A stretch of 64,000 nt of DNA from Brotaphodocola sp003480315 (lineage in GTDB: Bacteria > Bacillota > Clostridia > Lachnospirales > Lachnospiraceae): NCBI RefSeq assembly GCF_964246085.1, contig NZ_CAXTPD010000007.1, one strand, 5' to 3'. Below the pieces are notes generated by a model that was given only the letters and a program-made list of their open reading frames with translations, did no database searches and was not told the DNA's origin. The first letter of the stretch is position 1; each line of letters starts with the position of its first letter. The position numbers and the translations under genes are program-made. This document shows positions 50,405 to 59,068 of the stretch, in pieces.

Positions 50405-51778
50405 TTATGACATTTTTTCTTTCAACGTTCCCATATAACGTTCAAACACTGCAAACGTAATGATTGTGGTCAGCGGATTGGACACTGTTTCAGCCGCATA
50501 AATTCCCCACACTCCGATAAAATGCGGCAGGATCAGGGCCAGCGGCACCAGGATCAGTACCTTTCTCATGATTCCAAACAGAAAAGAATACCGTGTGTTG
50601 CCCATGGCCACAAACGCATTCTGATTAATCATCTGAAATCCCAGGAACAAAACGGTAGAAAACATGATCCGCATTGTCTTTTTTGTCAGCAGGATAAGCT
50701 CAGGATTATCTGAAAACATCCCGCAGACCGCCTCCGGAAAGAATACCAGCGCCGCCCACATCAGGGCCGCACAGCCAACGCTCAGAATCCGTGCATAATG
50801 AATGGTCTGCCGGATCCGGGCATAATTCTCTGCACCATAATTGTAGCTGAGCAGCGGCTGAGCTCCGGTCACGATGCCGAGAAGCGGCATAAAAAACACC
50901 TGACTGGCACTGCTCAGGATTGCCATGGAAGCAAGATGAAGGTTTGCCTGCTCTCCTCCGTAAGCCAGAAGCAGCCGGTTGAGCAGAATCACAACGATGG
51001 ATTCGTTAATACGGAAGGTGCAGGGCGAAACCCCCAGTGCGCAGGTTGACAAAAGAATCTGACGGTCCGGCCTCATATCCTTCAGGCAGATCCGGATCCC
51101 GGATTTCTCCGATGACAGAAAATGAACGATCCATATGCAGGAAATAAGCTGTGCCGTCACCGTTGCAATAGCCGCTCCGCGCACTCCCATATGAAACACA
51201 TAGATCAGGATCGGATCCAGAATGATATTAACTACCGCTCCGATCACCACCGACATCGTTCCGATCACTGTGTGTCCCTGGGTATTAATGAACGGATTCA
51301 GTCCCAGCGCAAACTCGACAAAAACGGTTCCGAACAGATAAATAGTCAGATACTGAGACGCGTAGGGCAATGTTTCAGCATCCGCGCCAAACAGAACCAG
51401 AAGCGGCTCCAGAAAAAGCAGGCAGACCGCCATCATGACAACCGAGATAGCAAGCAGCAGCGTAATCGCATTACAGAGATATTTCTGTGCCTTTTTCTGA
51501 TTGCCCTCCCCCAGAGCAATAGAAGCCAGCGGCGCTCCACCCATACCCGGCAGACAGCTGAAGGCTGCGATCAGCATCGTGATCGGAAATGTCAGGCCGA
51601 TCCCGCTCAGCGCAAGCGTACCATCTCCCGGCATATGGCCAATGTACATGCGATCCACAATGCTGTAAAGCGCATTCACCAGCTGCGCCGCCGTTGCCGG
51701 AATTGCCAGCCGGACTAAAAGCGGCAAAATCTTTGCCTGCCCCAGCTGTTCGTTCATAGCATCTTTTGTGTTACTCAT
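50405..51778 (-). CDS. MATE family efflux transporter
   Basis: 457 residues with about twelve hydrophobic segments in two similar halves. LVRLAIPATAAQLVNALYSIVDRMYIGH and GAPLASIALGEGNQKKA are typical of the clostridial DinF/NorM-like MATE branch. It exports cations or drugs using a proton or sodium gradient; the substrate is unknown. ATG 51778 is chosen because GAGGAGG lies six bases before it. It is divergent from the SDR gene, and the promoter region carries a perfect inverted repeat. Confidence 0.9.
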   Translation of the reverse strand: MSNTKDAMNEQLGQAKILPLLVRLAIPATAAQLVNALYSIVDRMYIGHMPGDGTLALSGIGLTFPITMLIAAFSCLPGMGGAPLASIALGEGNQKKAQKYLCNAITLLLAISVVMMAVCLLFLEPLLVLFGADAETLPYASQYLTIYLFGTVFVEFALGLNPFINTQGHTVIGTMSVVIGAVVNIILDPILIYVFHMGVRGAAIATVTAQLISCIWIVHFLSSEKSGIRICLKDMRPDRQILLSTCALGVSPCTFRINESIVVILLNRLLLAYGGEQANLHLASMAILSSASQVFFMPLLGIVTGAQPLLSYNYGAENYARIRQTIHYARILSVGCAALMWAALVFFPEAVCGMFSDNPELILLTKKTMRIMFSTVLFLGFQMINQNAFVAMGNTRYSFLFGIMRKVLILVPLALILPHFIGVWGIYAAETVSNPLTTIITFAVFERYMGTLKEKMS

Positions 51779-51814
51779 CTTCTCCTCCTCAATATGATAC
51801 AAATATCTTCCATC

Positions 51815-51893
51815 TAATCATATCACATTTTTCACAAAGTTCACCTCTCTTTTTCAGTTTTATGGAATTTATCGGATAAATGTGATATGATTA
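51815..51893. promoter_or_regulatory. Perfect 16-bp inverted repeat in the MATE/SDR divergent promoter region
   Basis: Arms 51815-51830 and 51878-51893 are exact reverse complements. Each contains TGTGATATGATTA read outward, so each arm also supplies a TATGAT -10 box for its own gene. The -35 boxes are poor. The design suggests one regulator controlling both genes, either at two sites or by looping. Confidence 0.6.
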
Positions 51894-51930
51894 CTTTTAT
51901 AAGATAATAAAAATACAGGAGGAAACTGTC

Positions 51931-52731
51931 ATGGATCTTGGATTAACCGGAAAAACCGTCGTAGTCACCGGAGGCAGCAAGGGGATCGGATACGCTGCAG
52001 CAGAAGCATTCCTGAAGGAAGGTGCCCGCGTTGCCATCTGCTCGCGCCACGAGGAAGAGCTCAAAAAAGCCGCAGAAACACTTTCCCAGTACGGTCCTGT
52101 CTATTACGAGGCATATGATGTCGTGGATGCGGAATCCAATTACCGTTTTGCAGAGCATGTCAATGAGAAATTCGGCAGCCTGGATGTCTGGGTCAACAAC
52201 GTCGGCGTGTCCGGTCCCAAAAAGGGAGACGAATATGATGACGAAGAAATTGATTTCATGACCGGTGTCTGTTTTAAATCAGTAGTCTATGGCTGTCAGG
52301 CTGCGTTCCGCTATATGAAGAAGCAGCACTCCGGAGCCATCGTCAATGTAAGCTCCCTTGCCGCGCGCTGCCCCTCTGCCGGCCGCAGCACTTTATACGG
52401 ACCTTTAAAATCTGCCATCAACAACCTGACCAACACCTTTGCCGGAGAATATTGTCCGTACAATGTACGTGTCACCTGCATCATGCCAGGTTTTACCCTG
52501 ACACCGGCAGTGAAGCAGACCATCAGCCCGGAAGAGCTGAGCATGAACACCCAGGCCACCCTGCTGCGCAGGGCAGCCATGCCGGAAGAAATCGCGCGGC
52601 CCATCGTCTTCCTTGCCAGCAGCGCAGCAAGCTATATGACAGCTGCCACCATTGAGGTTTCCGGCGGCCGCAGCATGACGCTCAATCCTTCCTTTGCATA
52701 CGACCGGCTTGCCGCAGCTGAAAACAGATAA
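51931..52731 (+). CDS. SDR family NAD(P)-dependent oxidoreductase
   Basis: 266 residues. The cofactor motif TGGSKGIG is at 13-20. NNVG (about 90) replaces NNAG. The catalytic Ser is in VNVSSLAAR, and the Tyr-x3-Lys is YGPLK. The terminal segment contains SSAASYMTAATIEVSGGRSM. Classical SDR of the FabG/glucose dehydrogenase shape; the substrate is unknown. AGGAGG precedes the ATG. The next gene, tmcAL, starts 37 bp later. Confidence 0.9.
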   Translation: MDLGLTGKTVVVTGGSKGIGYAAAEAFLKEGARVAICSRHEEELKKAAETLSQYGPVYYEAYDVVDAESNYRFAEHVNEKFGSLDVWVNNVGVSGPKKGDEYDDEEIDFMTGVCFKSVVYGCQAAFRYMKKQHSGAIVNVSSLAARCPSAGRSTLYGPLKSAINNLTNTFAGEYCPYNVRVTCIMPGFTLTPAVKQTISPEELSMNTQATLLRRAAMPEEIARPIVFLASSAASYMTAATIEVSGGRSMTLNPSFAYDRLAAAENR

Positions 52732-52768
52732 TACCAGCTTCAACATTGAGCAGAAGGGACATTTCCAC

Positions 52769-54019
52769 ATGGATCAGATCAAAACCGCTGGCATCATTGC
52801 CGAATATAATCCGTTTCATAACGGACACCAGTATCAAATTGAAGAAATCCGCCGTCAGACCGGCGCAGACTTTGTCATTGCCGCCATGAGCGGAGACTTT
52901 GTCCAGCGCGGAGAACCGGCTATCTTCGATAAATACACGCGTACCCGCATGGCACTGTGCGGCGGTGCAGATCTGGTCGTGGAGCTTCCCGCACTGTTTG
53001 CCACCTCCAGCGCAGAGGATTTTGCTGCCTGCGGCGTGTCATTGCTAAGCAGCCTCGGAACCGATTTTTTATGCTTTGGAAGTGAATCCGGAAATCTCTC
53101 TCATCTGCAGAAGGCTGCGGAGATTCTAAGCGAAGAATCCGCAATATGGCAGTCCCTGCTGCAGACCTATCTGAAGCAGGGTGAAACCTACCCGTCTGCC
53201 AGAAGCCTCGCCGTGGCAGAGCTCACCGGAGACCCCGGGCTTTCCGCACTGCTGGCAACACCAAACAACATCCTCGCCGTGGAGTATCTCAAAGCACTGA
53301 AACAGCAGGGAAGCTCCATGATCCCGGTTACCATCCGTCGCAGAGGCTGCGGATATCATGACACAGAATTCTCCGGTCCCTACGCCTCGGCATCTGCGAT
53401 CCGGCTGCTCCTAAGCCAGTCTGCCGTTTTGGAATCTCCAGAGACACTGCGGATGCAGATCCCTCCGGCCGCCTTTGATGCACTGCTGAAGGAAGGCGCT
53501 CTTGCAAAGCCGGTATTTCCGGACGACCTCTCAGAGCTGCTGCAATTTCAGCTTCTTTCCGCCGTTCACAGGAAAGAAGACCTCAACCGCTTTTTGGACT
53601 TTTCCTCCGATCTTGCCGCAAGGCTCACCCGGCAGGTTCTCCATTTTGCTCCCTTCAGTGAACAGATCATGCAGCTGAAGACAAAAGGATATACTTACAC
53701 CAGAGTCAGCCGGGCTCTTCTGCACCTGCTCCTCGACATTACAAAAGAGCAGAGCAGCCAGGCAAAAAGCCTTGGCTATGCGCCTTATGCCCGGATCCTG
53801 GGCTTTAAAAAATCAGCAGGTCCGCTGCTCTCCCACCTGCGCAGGCAAAGCCGTATCCCACTGATCACAAAAACGGCAGATGCCAAAAAACTACTTTCCC
53901 CGGAAGCCATGAAGGTTCTGGAAACCGATTTTTATGTATCTCATATTTATCAATCTCTTCTGGCATCCCACGGAAGACTGATGCGCAATGAATATACAAA
54001 ATCCGTCATAGTCCTGTGA
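52769..54019 (+). CDS. tmcAL: tRNA(Met) cytidine acetate ligase
   Basis: Makes N4-acetylcytidine at the wobble base of elongator tRNA-Met using acetate and ATP in Bacillus. 416 residues. The nucleotidyltransferase motif GIIAEYNPFHNGH is at 8-20, with MSGDFVQRGEPAIFDK after it and a C-terminal KSLGYAPYARILGF. ATG 52769 is preferred over 52694 (which lies inside the SDR gene) because AGAAGGGA precedes it. Its last codons form part of the 54000-54031 hairpin. Confidence 0.93.
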   Translation: MDQIKTAGIIAEYNPFHNGHQYQIEEIRRQTGADFVIAAMSGDFVQRGEPAIFDKYTRTRMALCGGADLVVELPALFATSSAEDFAACGVSLLSSLGTDFLCFGSESGNLSHLQKAAEILSEESAIWQSLLQTYLKQGETYPSARSLAVAELTGDPGLSALLATPNNILAVEYLKALKQQGSSMIPVTIRRRGCGYHDTEFSGPYASASAIRLLLSQSAVLESPETLRMQIPPAAFDALLKEGALAKPVFPDDLSELLQFQLLSAVHRKEDLNRFLDFSSDLAARLTRQVLHFAPFSEQIMQLKTKGYTYTRVSRALLHLLLDITKEQSSQAKSLGYAPYARILGFKKSAGPLLSHLRRQSRIPLITKTADAKKLLSPEAMKVLETDFYVSHIYQSLLASHGRLMRNEYTKSVIVL

Positions 54020-54041
54020 CCATGACGGATTGTTTTATTTT
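54000..54041 (+). terminator. Terminator overlapping the tmcAL stop codon
   Basis: Perfect 10-bp arms (54000-54009 and 54022-54031) enclose the stop codon, and a T-rich tail follows. The methyltransferase gene converges from the other side, so the site may serve both strands. Confidence 0.72.
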
Positions 54042-55228
54042 TTCTGACCCAGTAATTCATATAACGTAGGATTAATCTGTAAAAAATCCAGGATCTCCCG
54101 GATCTCATTCTCATTATGCTTCGGCCTGCCCTCATACACAGCACGCAGAAGAATATTTTTCGGAGTATGCTCCATGTCGATAAACTCCAGGATCTGGGTA
54201 CGGTAGCCCTGCTGTTCCAGAAGCTCTGCACGCAGCGCGTCGGTATACAGCGCAGCCATCCGTTCTTTGATCAGGCCATAATGCAGCACCGGCTCCAGCA
54301 GATCATTCTTCATCTGCTTATTCAGCTCATGCTGGCAGCATGGTACAGACAGAATGACTTTCGCGCCCCAGCACACAGCCTTCGCCAATGCGTAATCCGT
54401 TGCGGTATCGCAGGCATGGAGTGTTACCACCATATCCACATGATCCACGCCCTCATAGGACGCAATATCGCCATGGTAAAATTGAAGTTTGTCGTATCCA
54501 TACTGCTCTGCAAGCTTTTGGCAGCGGCTGATGACATCCTTCTTTAGATCCAGTCCGATAATGCGGATCGGATACCCTTTCATCTCATGCAGATAATAAT
54601 ACATGGCGAACGTCAGATACGACTTGCCGCAGCCAAAATCAATGATCACATTTTCCCGGTTCTTATCCAGCTTCGGCAGGATATCCTCAATAAATTCCAG
54701 AAAACGGTTGATCTGTCGAAATTTGTCGTAACGGCTTTTTATTACCTTTCCATCCGGGGTCTGCACGCCAAGATCTACCAGGAACGGGACCGCATGCCCC
54801 TCCGGAATCACGTAACGTTTCTGGCGGTTATGCTGCAGCTTTTCCTGCAGTTCTTCCGAAAACTGACCGTCTGGTTTTGCTGCCTGGATCTTTGCAGGTC
54901 CATGTCTTCTGGTTTTCACCGTGGTCGTGCCCTTTTTACTGACTAAAACCGTGGCACTTCCAAGCTCTGACAACACCTCTGCCTGTTTGAAGCTGCCGGA
55001 AAGCTGATCCGTCAGGTAGACCTTCAGTTCTTCCGCACTCATGTTCTTATGAAATGCCTGAGTTCTTGTAAATTCTTCTGCCTGAAAAACCAGCGCGCCC
55101 TTCATGAGCATGGGGCGCACTTTCACTTTCAACAGATGATCTTTTTCAGCCGGATTACTTAATACAATCTGATCCAGCTGTTCATTGATAAAATCGTCCA
55201 GCATGGACGCTAACGTTTCTTTTGCCAT
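54035..55228 (-). CDS. SAM-dependent methyltransferase (Methyltransf_32-like)
   Basis: 397 residues. The N-terminal 170 residues are a separate domain of unknown type. The class I methyltransferase core starts at VIIDFGCGKSYLTFAMYY (about 194-211), then GLDLKKDVISRC, TLHACDTATDYAL and SVPCCQHELN. The HACDTATD and PCCQ motifs recall the METTL25/GSTCD/Trm13-like group, whose members modify RNA; the substrate here is an inference. It is convergent with tmcAL. Confidence 0.8.
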   Translation of the reverse strand: MAKETLASMLDDFINEQLDQIVLSNPAEKDHLLKVKVRPMLMKGALVFQAEEFTRTQAFHKNMSAEELKVYLTDQLSGSFKQAEVLSELGSATVLVSKKGTTTVKTRRHGPAKIQAAKPDGQFSEELQEKLQHNRQKRYVIPEGHAVPFLVDLGVQTPDGKVIKSRYDKFRQINRFLEFIEDILPKLDKNRENVIIDFGCGKSYLTFAMYYYLHEMKGYPIRIIGLDLKKDVISRCQKLAEQYGYDKLQFYHGDIASYEGVDHVDMVVTLHACDTATDYALAKAVCWGAKVILSVPCCQHELNKQMKNDLLEPVLHYGLIKERMAALYTDALRAELLEQQGYRTQILEFIDMEHTPKNILLRAVYEGRPKHNENEIREILDFLQINPTLYELLGQKK

Positions 55229-55253
55229 AATCTCTCTTTTGATTTCTGCCTGC

Positions 55254-56618
55254 TTAGTTCTTAAAGCTGTGGATCGGAGCCGGGATGCGGCCGCCGCGGG
55301 TCACAAATTTCTCACAGGAATACTGATTGACCGGCATAACCGGCGCATAGCCAAGCAGACCGCCAAACTCAACGGTATCGCCTACTGTCTTTCCGATCAC
55401 AGGGATCAGACGGACTGCCGTAGTCTTCTGGTTGATCATACCGATAGCCGCTTCATCTGCGATGATGCCGGAAATCGTGGTTGCCGGAGTATCTCCCGGA
55501 ATTGCGATCATATCAAGACCTACAGAGCAGACACAGGTCATAGCTTCCAGCTTTTCGATGGTCAGCGCACCAAGCGTAACCGCATCGATCATGCCCTGAT
55601 CCTCACTGACCGGAATGAATGCACCGCTCAAACCACCTACATAGGAAGATGCCATAACACCACCTTTTTTCACCTGATCGTTCAGCATAGCCAGGGCTGC
55701 GGTCGTTCCCGGCGCACCCACGCGCTCCAGGCCGATCTCCTCCAGAATCTCTGCCACGCTGTCACCAACAGCCGGGGTCGGAGCCAGAGACAGATCAATA
55801 ATACCAAACGGAACGCCAAGGCGTCTGGATGCCTCCTGGGCAACCAGCTGGCCCACACGGGTAATCTTGAAGGCAGTTTTCTTGATGGTCTCGCAGAGCA
55901 CTTCAAAGTTCTCACCCCGGGCCTTTTCCAGTGCTACCTTAACAACACCAGGACCGCTGACGCCCACATTGATGATAGCGTCTGCTTCTGTCACGCCATG
56001 GAACGCGCCTGCCATGAACGGGTTATCGTCCGGTGCGTTGCAGAATACTACAAGCTTTGCACAGCCCAGGGAATCATCTTCCTTTGTGGCCTCCGCCGTT
56101 TCTTTAACGATCTCACCCATAAGACGGACTGCATCCATATTGAGTCCGGTCTTGGTGGAGCCAACATTGATGGAGCTGCACACACGCTCGGTCTCAGCCA
56201 GCGCCTGCGGGATGGAGCGGATCAGATTTTCCTCTGCCGGAGTCATACCCTTGGAAACCAACGCAGAATAACCGCCGATAAAGTTTACACCCACTTCCTT
56301 TGCTGCCTTATCCAGAGTTTTTGCAATCGTCACAAAATCCTCCGGCGCTTTGCAGGCACAGCCGCCTACCAGCGCGATCGGAGTAACCGAAATACGCTTG
56401 TTTACGATCGGCACACCAAAGTCTCTTGCGATCTCTTCTCCGGTGGATACCAGATTCTTTGCATAAGTGGTAATTTTTTTGTAGATTTTCTCATTCAAAG
56501 CCTGCAGATCATCGTCGCAGCAGTCCAGAAGACTGATGCCCATGGTAATGGTACGAACATCCAGCTTCTCATGTTCGATCATATTGTTGGTTTCAATTAC
56601 TTCAAACATATTCAACAT
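55254..56618 (-). CDS. UPF0210 (DUF711) PFL-like family protein
   Basis: 454 residues. Conserved blocks include DVRTITMGISLLDC, RISVTPIALVGGC, FIGGYSALVSKG, SINVGSTKTGLNMDA, LVVFCNAPDDNPFMAGAFHG and GVSGPGVVKVALE. The family is widespread in anaerobes and nearly always next to an ACT protein, as here. It has a fold related to pyruvate formate-lyase type proteins, but its reaction is unknown. It lies between the ACT gene (30 bp away) and the methyltransferase gene. Confidence 0.9.
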   Translation of the reverse strand: MLNMFEVIETNNMIEHEKLDVRTITMGISLLDCCDDDLQALNEKIYKKITTYAKNLVSTGEEIARDFGVPIVNKRISVTPIALVGGCACKAPEDFVTIAKTLDKAAKEVGVNFIGGYSALVSKGMTPAEENLIRSIPQALAETERVCSSINVGSTKTGLNMDAVRLMGEIVKETAEATKEDDSLGCAKLVVFCNAPDDNPFMAGAFHGVTEADAIINVGVSGPGVVKVALEKARGENFEVLCETIKKTAFKITRVGQLVAQEASRRLGVPFGIIDLSLAPTPAVGDSVAEILEEIGLERVGAPGTTAALAMLNDQVKKGGVMASSYVGGLSGAFIPVSEDQGMIDAVTLGALTIEKLEAMTCVCSVGLDMIAIPGDTPATTISGIIADEAAIGMINQKTTAVRLIPVIGKTVGDTVEFGGLLGYAPVMPVNQYSCEKFVTRGGRIPAPIHSFKN

Positions 56619-56648
56619 GGCTGTATCCTCTTTTCTCCTGTCTTTTGA

Positions 56649-56921
56649 CTAAATACGATGCATCTTGGTGAAAATTTCCTCACGCTGGCACTTGATGGCC
56701 ACGCCGATCTCTTCACCAACTTTTTCCAGCTCGGTTGCTATTTCGCCAAAAGATCCAGTTGCATGCTCCATGTCCGCGATCATCATCATGTTAAAATAAT
56801 CCTGCACAATGGTCTGGGAAATATCCAGAATGTTTACCTGTTTTTCTGCCAGATATGTACATACCTTAGCGATGATACCTACGGTGTCTTTTCCTACAAC
56901 TGTGATAATTACCTTGCTCAT
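56649..56921 (-). CDS. ACT domain protein (UPF0237)
   Basis: A 90-residue single ACT domain: MSKVIITVVGKDTVGIIAKVCTYLAEKQVNILDIS at the start, then MMMIADMEHA. Probably a ligand-binding partner or regulator of the UPF0210 protein encoded 30 bp downstream. CGGAGG precedes the ATG. Confidence 0.92.
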   Translation of the reverse strand: MSKVIITVVGKDTVGIIAKVCTYLAEKQVNILDISQTIVQDYFNMMMIADMEHATGSFGEIATELEKVGEEIGVAIKCQREEIFTKMHRI

Positions 56922-57018
56922 GTGGCTATCCTCCGTTTATATGAAAGTATAATATGATAATTCCGGCCCAGATGCTTTTACACCCTGCCGGAGTTATTGC
57001 TTAATGAAACAGGTTCTT

Positions 57019-57816
57019 TTACAGATGGATGATCTGTGACATCTCATCCCGTTTTGCAACTTCGATCGGAAAATCCTTCGCCTTATATGGAGTATCCCCC
57101 TGGTCAATCTCAAAGCGGACCGTCTCATAGGCAAGTGCCTCATAGTTGTTCTCTTTGCTCAGATGACCCAGTAACACATATTTTAACTTATCATTCAGAA
57201 TATAATTTAAAAGCCGCCCCGCATTCTCATTGGACAAATGTCCATGATCCCCTAAAATACGGCGTTTCAGATAATATGGATACGGTCCTGTCTCCAGCAT
57301 GTTGACATCATGATTCGCCTCCAGCAAAAGCGCATCCAGATCCTTTAGATGGTCAATGACATACTGATCATAATGTCCCATATCCGTTGCCACCGCTACA
57401 CTTTTACGCTCATGGCTCACCCGGTAAGCTACCGGATTGGCCGCGTCGTGATGGATGGAAAAAGGTTCCAGGGTAAGATCTCCTATCTGAAAATCCACAT
57501 CCGGAAGTATCGGATGCAGAAGTTCTTTCGGATACTCCCCAAGCCTCGTATTGGCAGCTATTTCCTTCAGAGTTTCCTCTGTTCCGTAGATCGGCACATG
57601 ATGCTTTCTCGCAAGAACGCCAAGGCCCTTGATGTGGTCGGAATGCTCATGGGTAATGACCACTCCGTCCAGCTCCGCGCCCTTGAGTCCGATATCATTC
57701 AGGCCCTGTTCTATACGCTTATTGCTTATTCCGGCGTCCACCAGAATATGGGATTGATCGGAGCCTACATAAATGCAGTTTCCGCTGCTGCCGCTGGCAA
57801 TGCTTACTAATCTCAT
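57019..57816 (-). CDS. MBL-fold metallohydrolase of the WalJ/YycJ type
   Basis: 265 residues. IASGSSGNCIYVGSDQSHILVDAG opens the fold. The metal motif is THEHSDHIKGL (about 55-65), with a later DMGHYDQ, EANHDVNML and HLSKENN. Relatives of YycJ are linked to DNA repair and cell wall control in Firmicutes; here it is not next to walRK. Its start overlaps the coaE stop by 4 bp. Confidence 0.87.
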   Translation of the reverse strand: MRLVSIASGSSGNCIYVGSDQSHILVDAGISNKRIEQGLNDIGLKGAELDGVVITHEHSDHIKGLGVLARKHHVPIYGTEETLKEIAANTRLGEYPKELLHPILPDVDFQIGDLTLEPFSIHHDAANPVAYRVSHERKSVAVATDMGHYDQYVIDHLKDLDALLLEANHDVNMLETGPYPYYLKRRILGDHGHLSNENAGRLLNYILNDKLKYVLLGHLSKENNYEALAYETVRFEIDQGDTPYKAKDFPIEVAKRDEMSQIIHL

Positions 57817-58418
57817 TGGTTGTTTCCTTTATGCTTCCAGCCGATGTTTTCAAGAATCTGACGGATCTGAATTTCCGCAGATTCCACCGTGCCGCTGTTA
57901 TCGATGACAAAATCCGCCAATTCGGTAAACTGTTTCCGGTCTGCCTGGTTCTGCATGATATGAATGCATTTTTCCCTGGTATACCCGCGGTTTGCCATCA
58001 GCCGCTGAATACGGATTTCATCCTGCGTATCTACATACAGCAGATACCGGCAGACTTCCCGGCTGCGTTTATCAAAAAGCGCCGCCTCCACGACCACCAG
58101 TTCCGCACTGCTTTCGCGGATCTGGCGTTTGATCTCATTCCATGTGAGTGGATGGATTAGGGAGTTGACCCGTTTGAGTGCCTCCGGATTTTCAAAGATC
58201 TGCTCCGCAAACCGTTTGCGGTCCAGTGTACCATCTGCCTGCAGGATACCGTCTCCAAACAGGCTTACCAGTCCGGTAAGCCCGGGCTGCCCGGGTTCTT
58301 CTAGCTGCCGGGCCACAAGATCTGCCTGAATCACCTGCGCACCGTATTCCTCAGAAAACAGTTCAAGAATCCGGCTTTTACCGGCTCCTACTCCGCCGGT
58401 GAGGCCAAGTACCATCAT
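57813..58418 (-). CDS. coaE: Dephospho-CoA kinase
   Basis: The last step of CoA synthesis. The P-loop GGVGAGKS is at residues 8-15, QADLVARQLEEPGQPG holds the catalytic Asp region, and NSLIHPLTWNEIKR follows. 201 residues is normal. Cotranscribed with the SseB-like gene (1-bp gap) and the YycJ-like gene (4-bp overlap). Confidence 0.95.
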   Translation of the reverse strand: MMVLGLTGGVGAGKSRILELFSEEYGAQVIQADLVARQLEEPGQPGLTGLVSLFGDGILQADGTLDRKRFAEQIFENPEALKRVNSLIHPLTWNEIKRQIRESSAELVVVEAALFDKRSREVCRYLLYVDTQDEIRIQRLMANRGYTREKCIHIMQNQADRKQFTELADFVIDNSGTVESAEIQIRQILENIGWKHKGNNQ

Positions 58419-58419
58419 A

Positions 58420-58884
58420 TTAGTTGCCCATCTTCTCTCTCATTTTGGTTTCATGCTGCTGTAATAAGGACAGGAGAAGCTGCTTGGTGATGCTGATATT
58501 TTCCCCGTAAGGATTGATCACAAATCCTTTTAAGTCATTAACCTGACGGATCAGAATGTTGCCAAAATCCTCCATGGTCATGATCAGCGCCTGGTCATGG
58601 CTTCCATCTTCATTCCATTTGGAATACTCATCCATATCGGTAAATGCAAGATAATATTTCTCGCCTTCCGTGTTGGTGATACTCTCGAAACGGATCCAGG
58701 TAGAGGGACCCTTTTTCTCGGTCAGAACCGTCTGCTTCTGGATCGGAGAAAGAAGACGCGCGTCCATCAGTGCTGCTGCCATCTGGCTGCGTGTGATGAA
58801 GTCGTCATGTTTTAATACTTCCTGAAGTGCTGCTACCAGCTTCGGATTCTTAACACTCTCAGAACTCTGATTTGATTTATTCAT
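58420..58884 (-). CDS. SseB-like domain protein
   Basis: 154 residues. It resembles the SseB N-terminal domain: NPKLVAALQEVLK, a YYLAFTDMDEYSKW block typical of this fold, and GFVINPYGENI. SseB overexpression alters serine sensitivity in E. coli; the role here is unknown. The frame is open to 59013 through a repeat, but ATG 58884 has AGAGAGG seven bases before it. It is the first gene of the coaE operon. Confidence 0.75.
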   Translation of the reverse strand: MNKSNQSSESVKNPKLVAALQEVLKHDDFITRSQMAAALMDARLLSPIQKQTVLTEKKGPSTWIRFESITNTEGEKYYLAFTDMDEYSKWNEDGSHDQALIMTMEDFGNILIRQVNDLKGFVINPYGENISITKQLLLSLLQQHETKMREKMGN

Positions 58885-58904
58885 AGAAAAACCTCTCTTT
58901 TCTT

Positions 58905-59037
58905 CTCGCCGTTCGCTGTAACCGTGCAAGCACGCTTCCAGCTCACTTGCGCTCGTCCGGCTCGTGACTTCGTCACTCTTTTTCCTCGCCGTTCGCTGTA
59001 ACCGTGCAAGCACGCTTCCAGCTCACTTGCGCTCGTC
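58905..59037. repeat. Tandem pair of identical 53-bp repeats upstream of the SseB-like gene
   Basis: Copies 58905-58957 and 58985-59037 are identical, with an 80-bp period. Each holds a CGTGC-AA-GCACG palindrome. The 27-bp spacer holds a second small hairpin (GTGAC-TTC-GTCAC). They lie in the predicted 5' leader of the sseB-like/coaE transcript. The origin is unknown. Confidence 0.85.
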
Positions 59038-59039
59038 AC

Positions 59040-59068
59040 ATTATAACACACATTTTATTTTGCGTCTA
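59040..59068 (-). promoter_or_regulatory. Possible promoter of the sseB-like/coaE/yycJ operon
   Basis: TAGACG (59063-59068), a 17-bp spacer and TATAAT (59040-59045) on the minus strand, overlapping the last codons of polA. The -35 matches at four of six positions. Confidence 0.48.

Noticed and set aside
58885..59013. N-terminal extension of the SseB-like protein through the repeat
   Set aside because: The added residues are encoded by the 53-bp repeat, while ATG 58884 has a good ribosome binding site.
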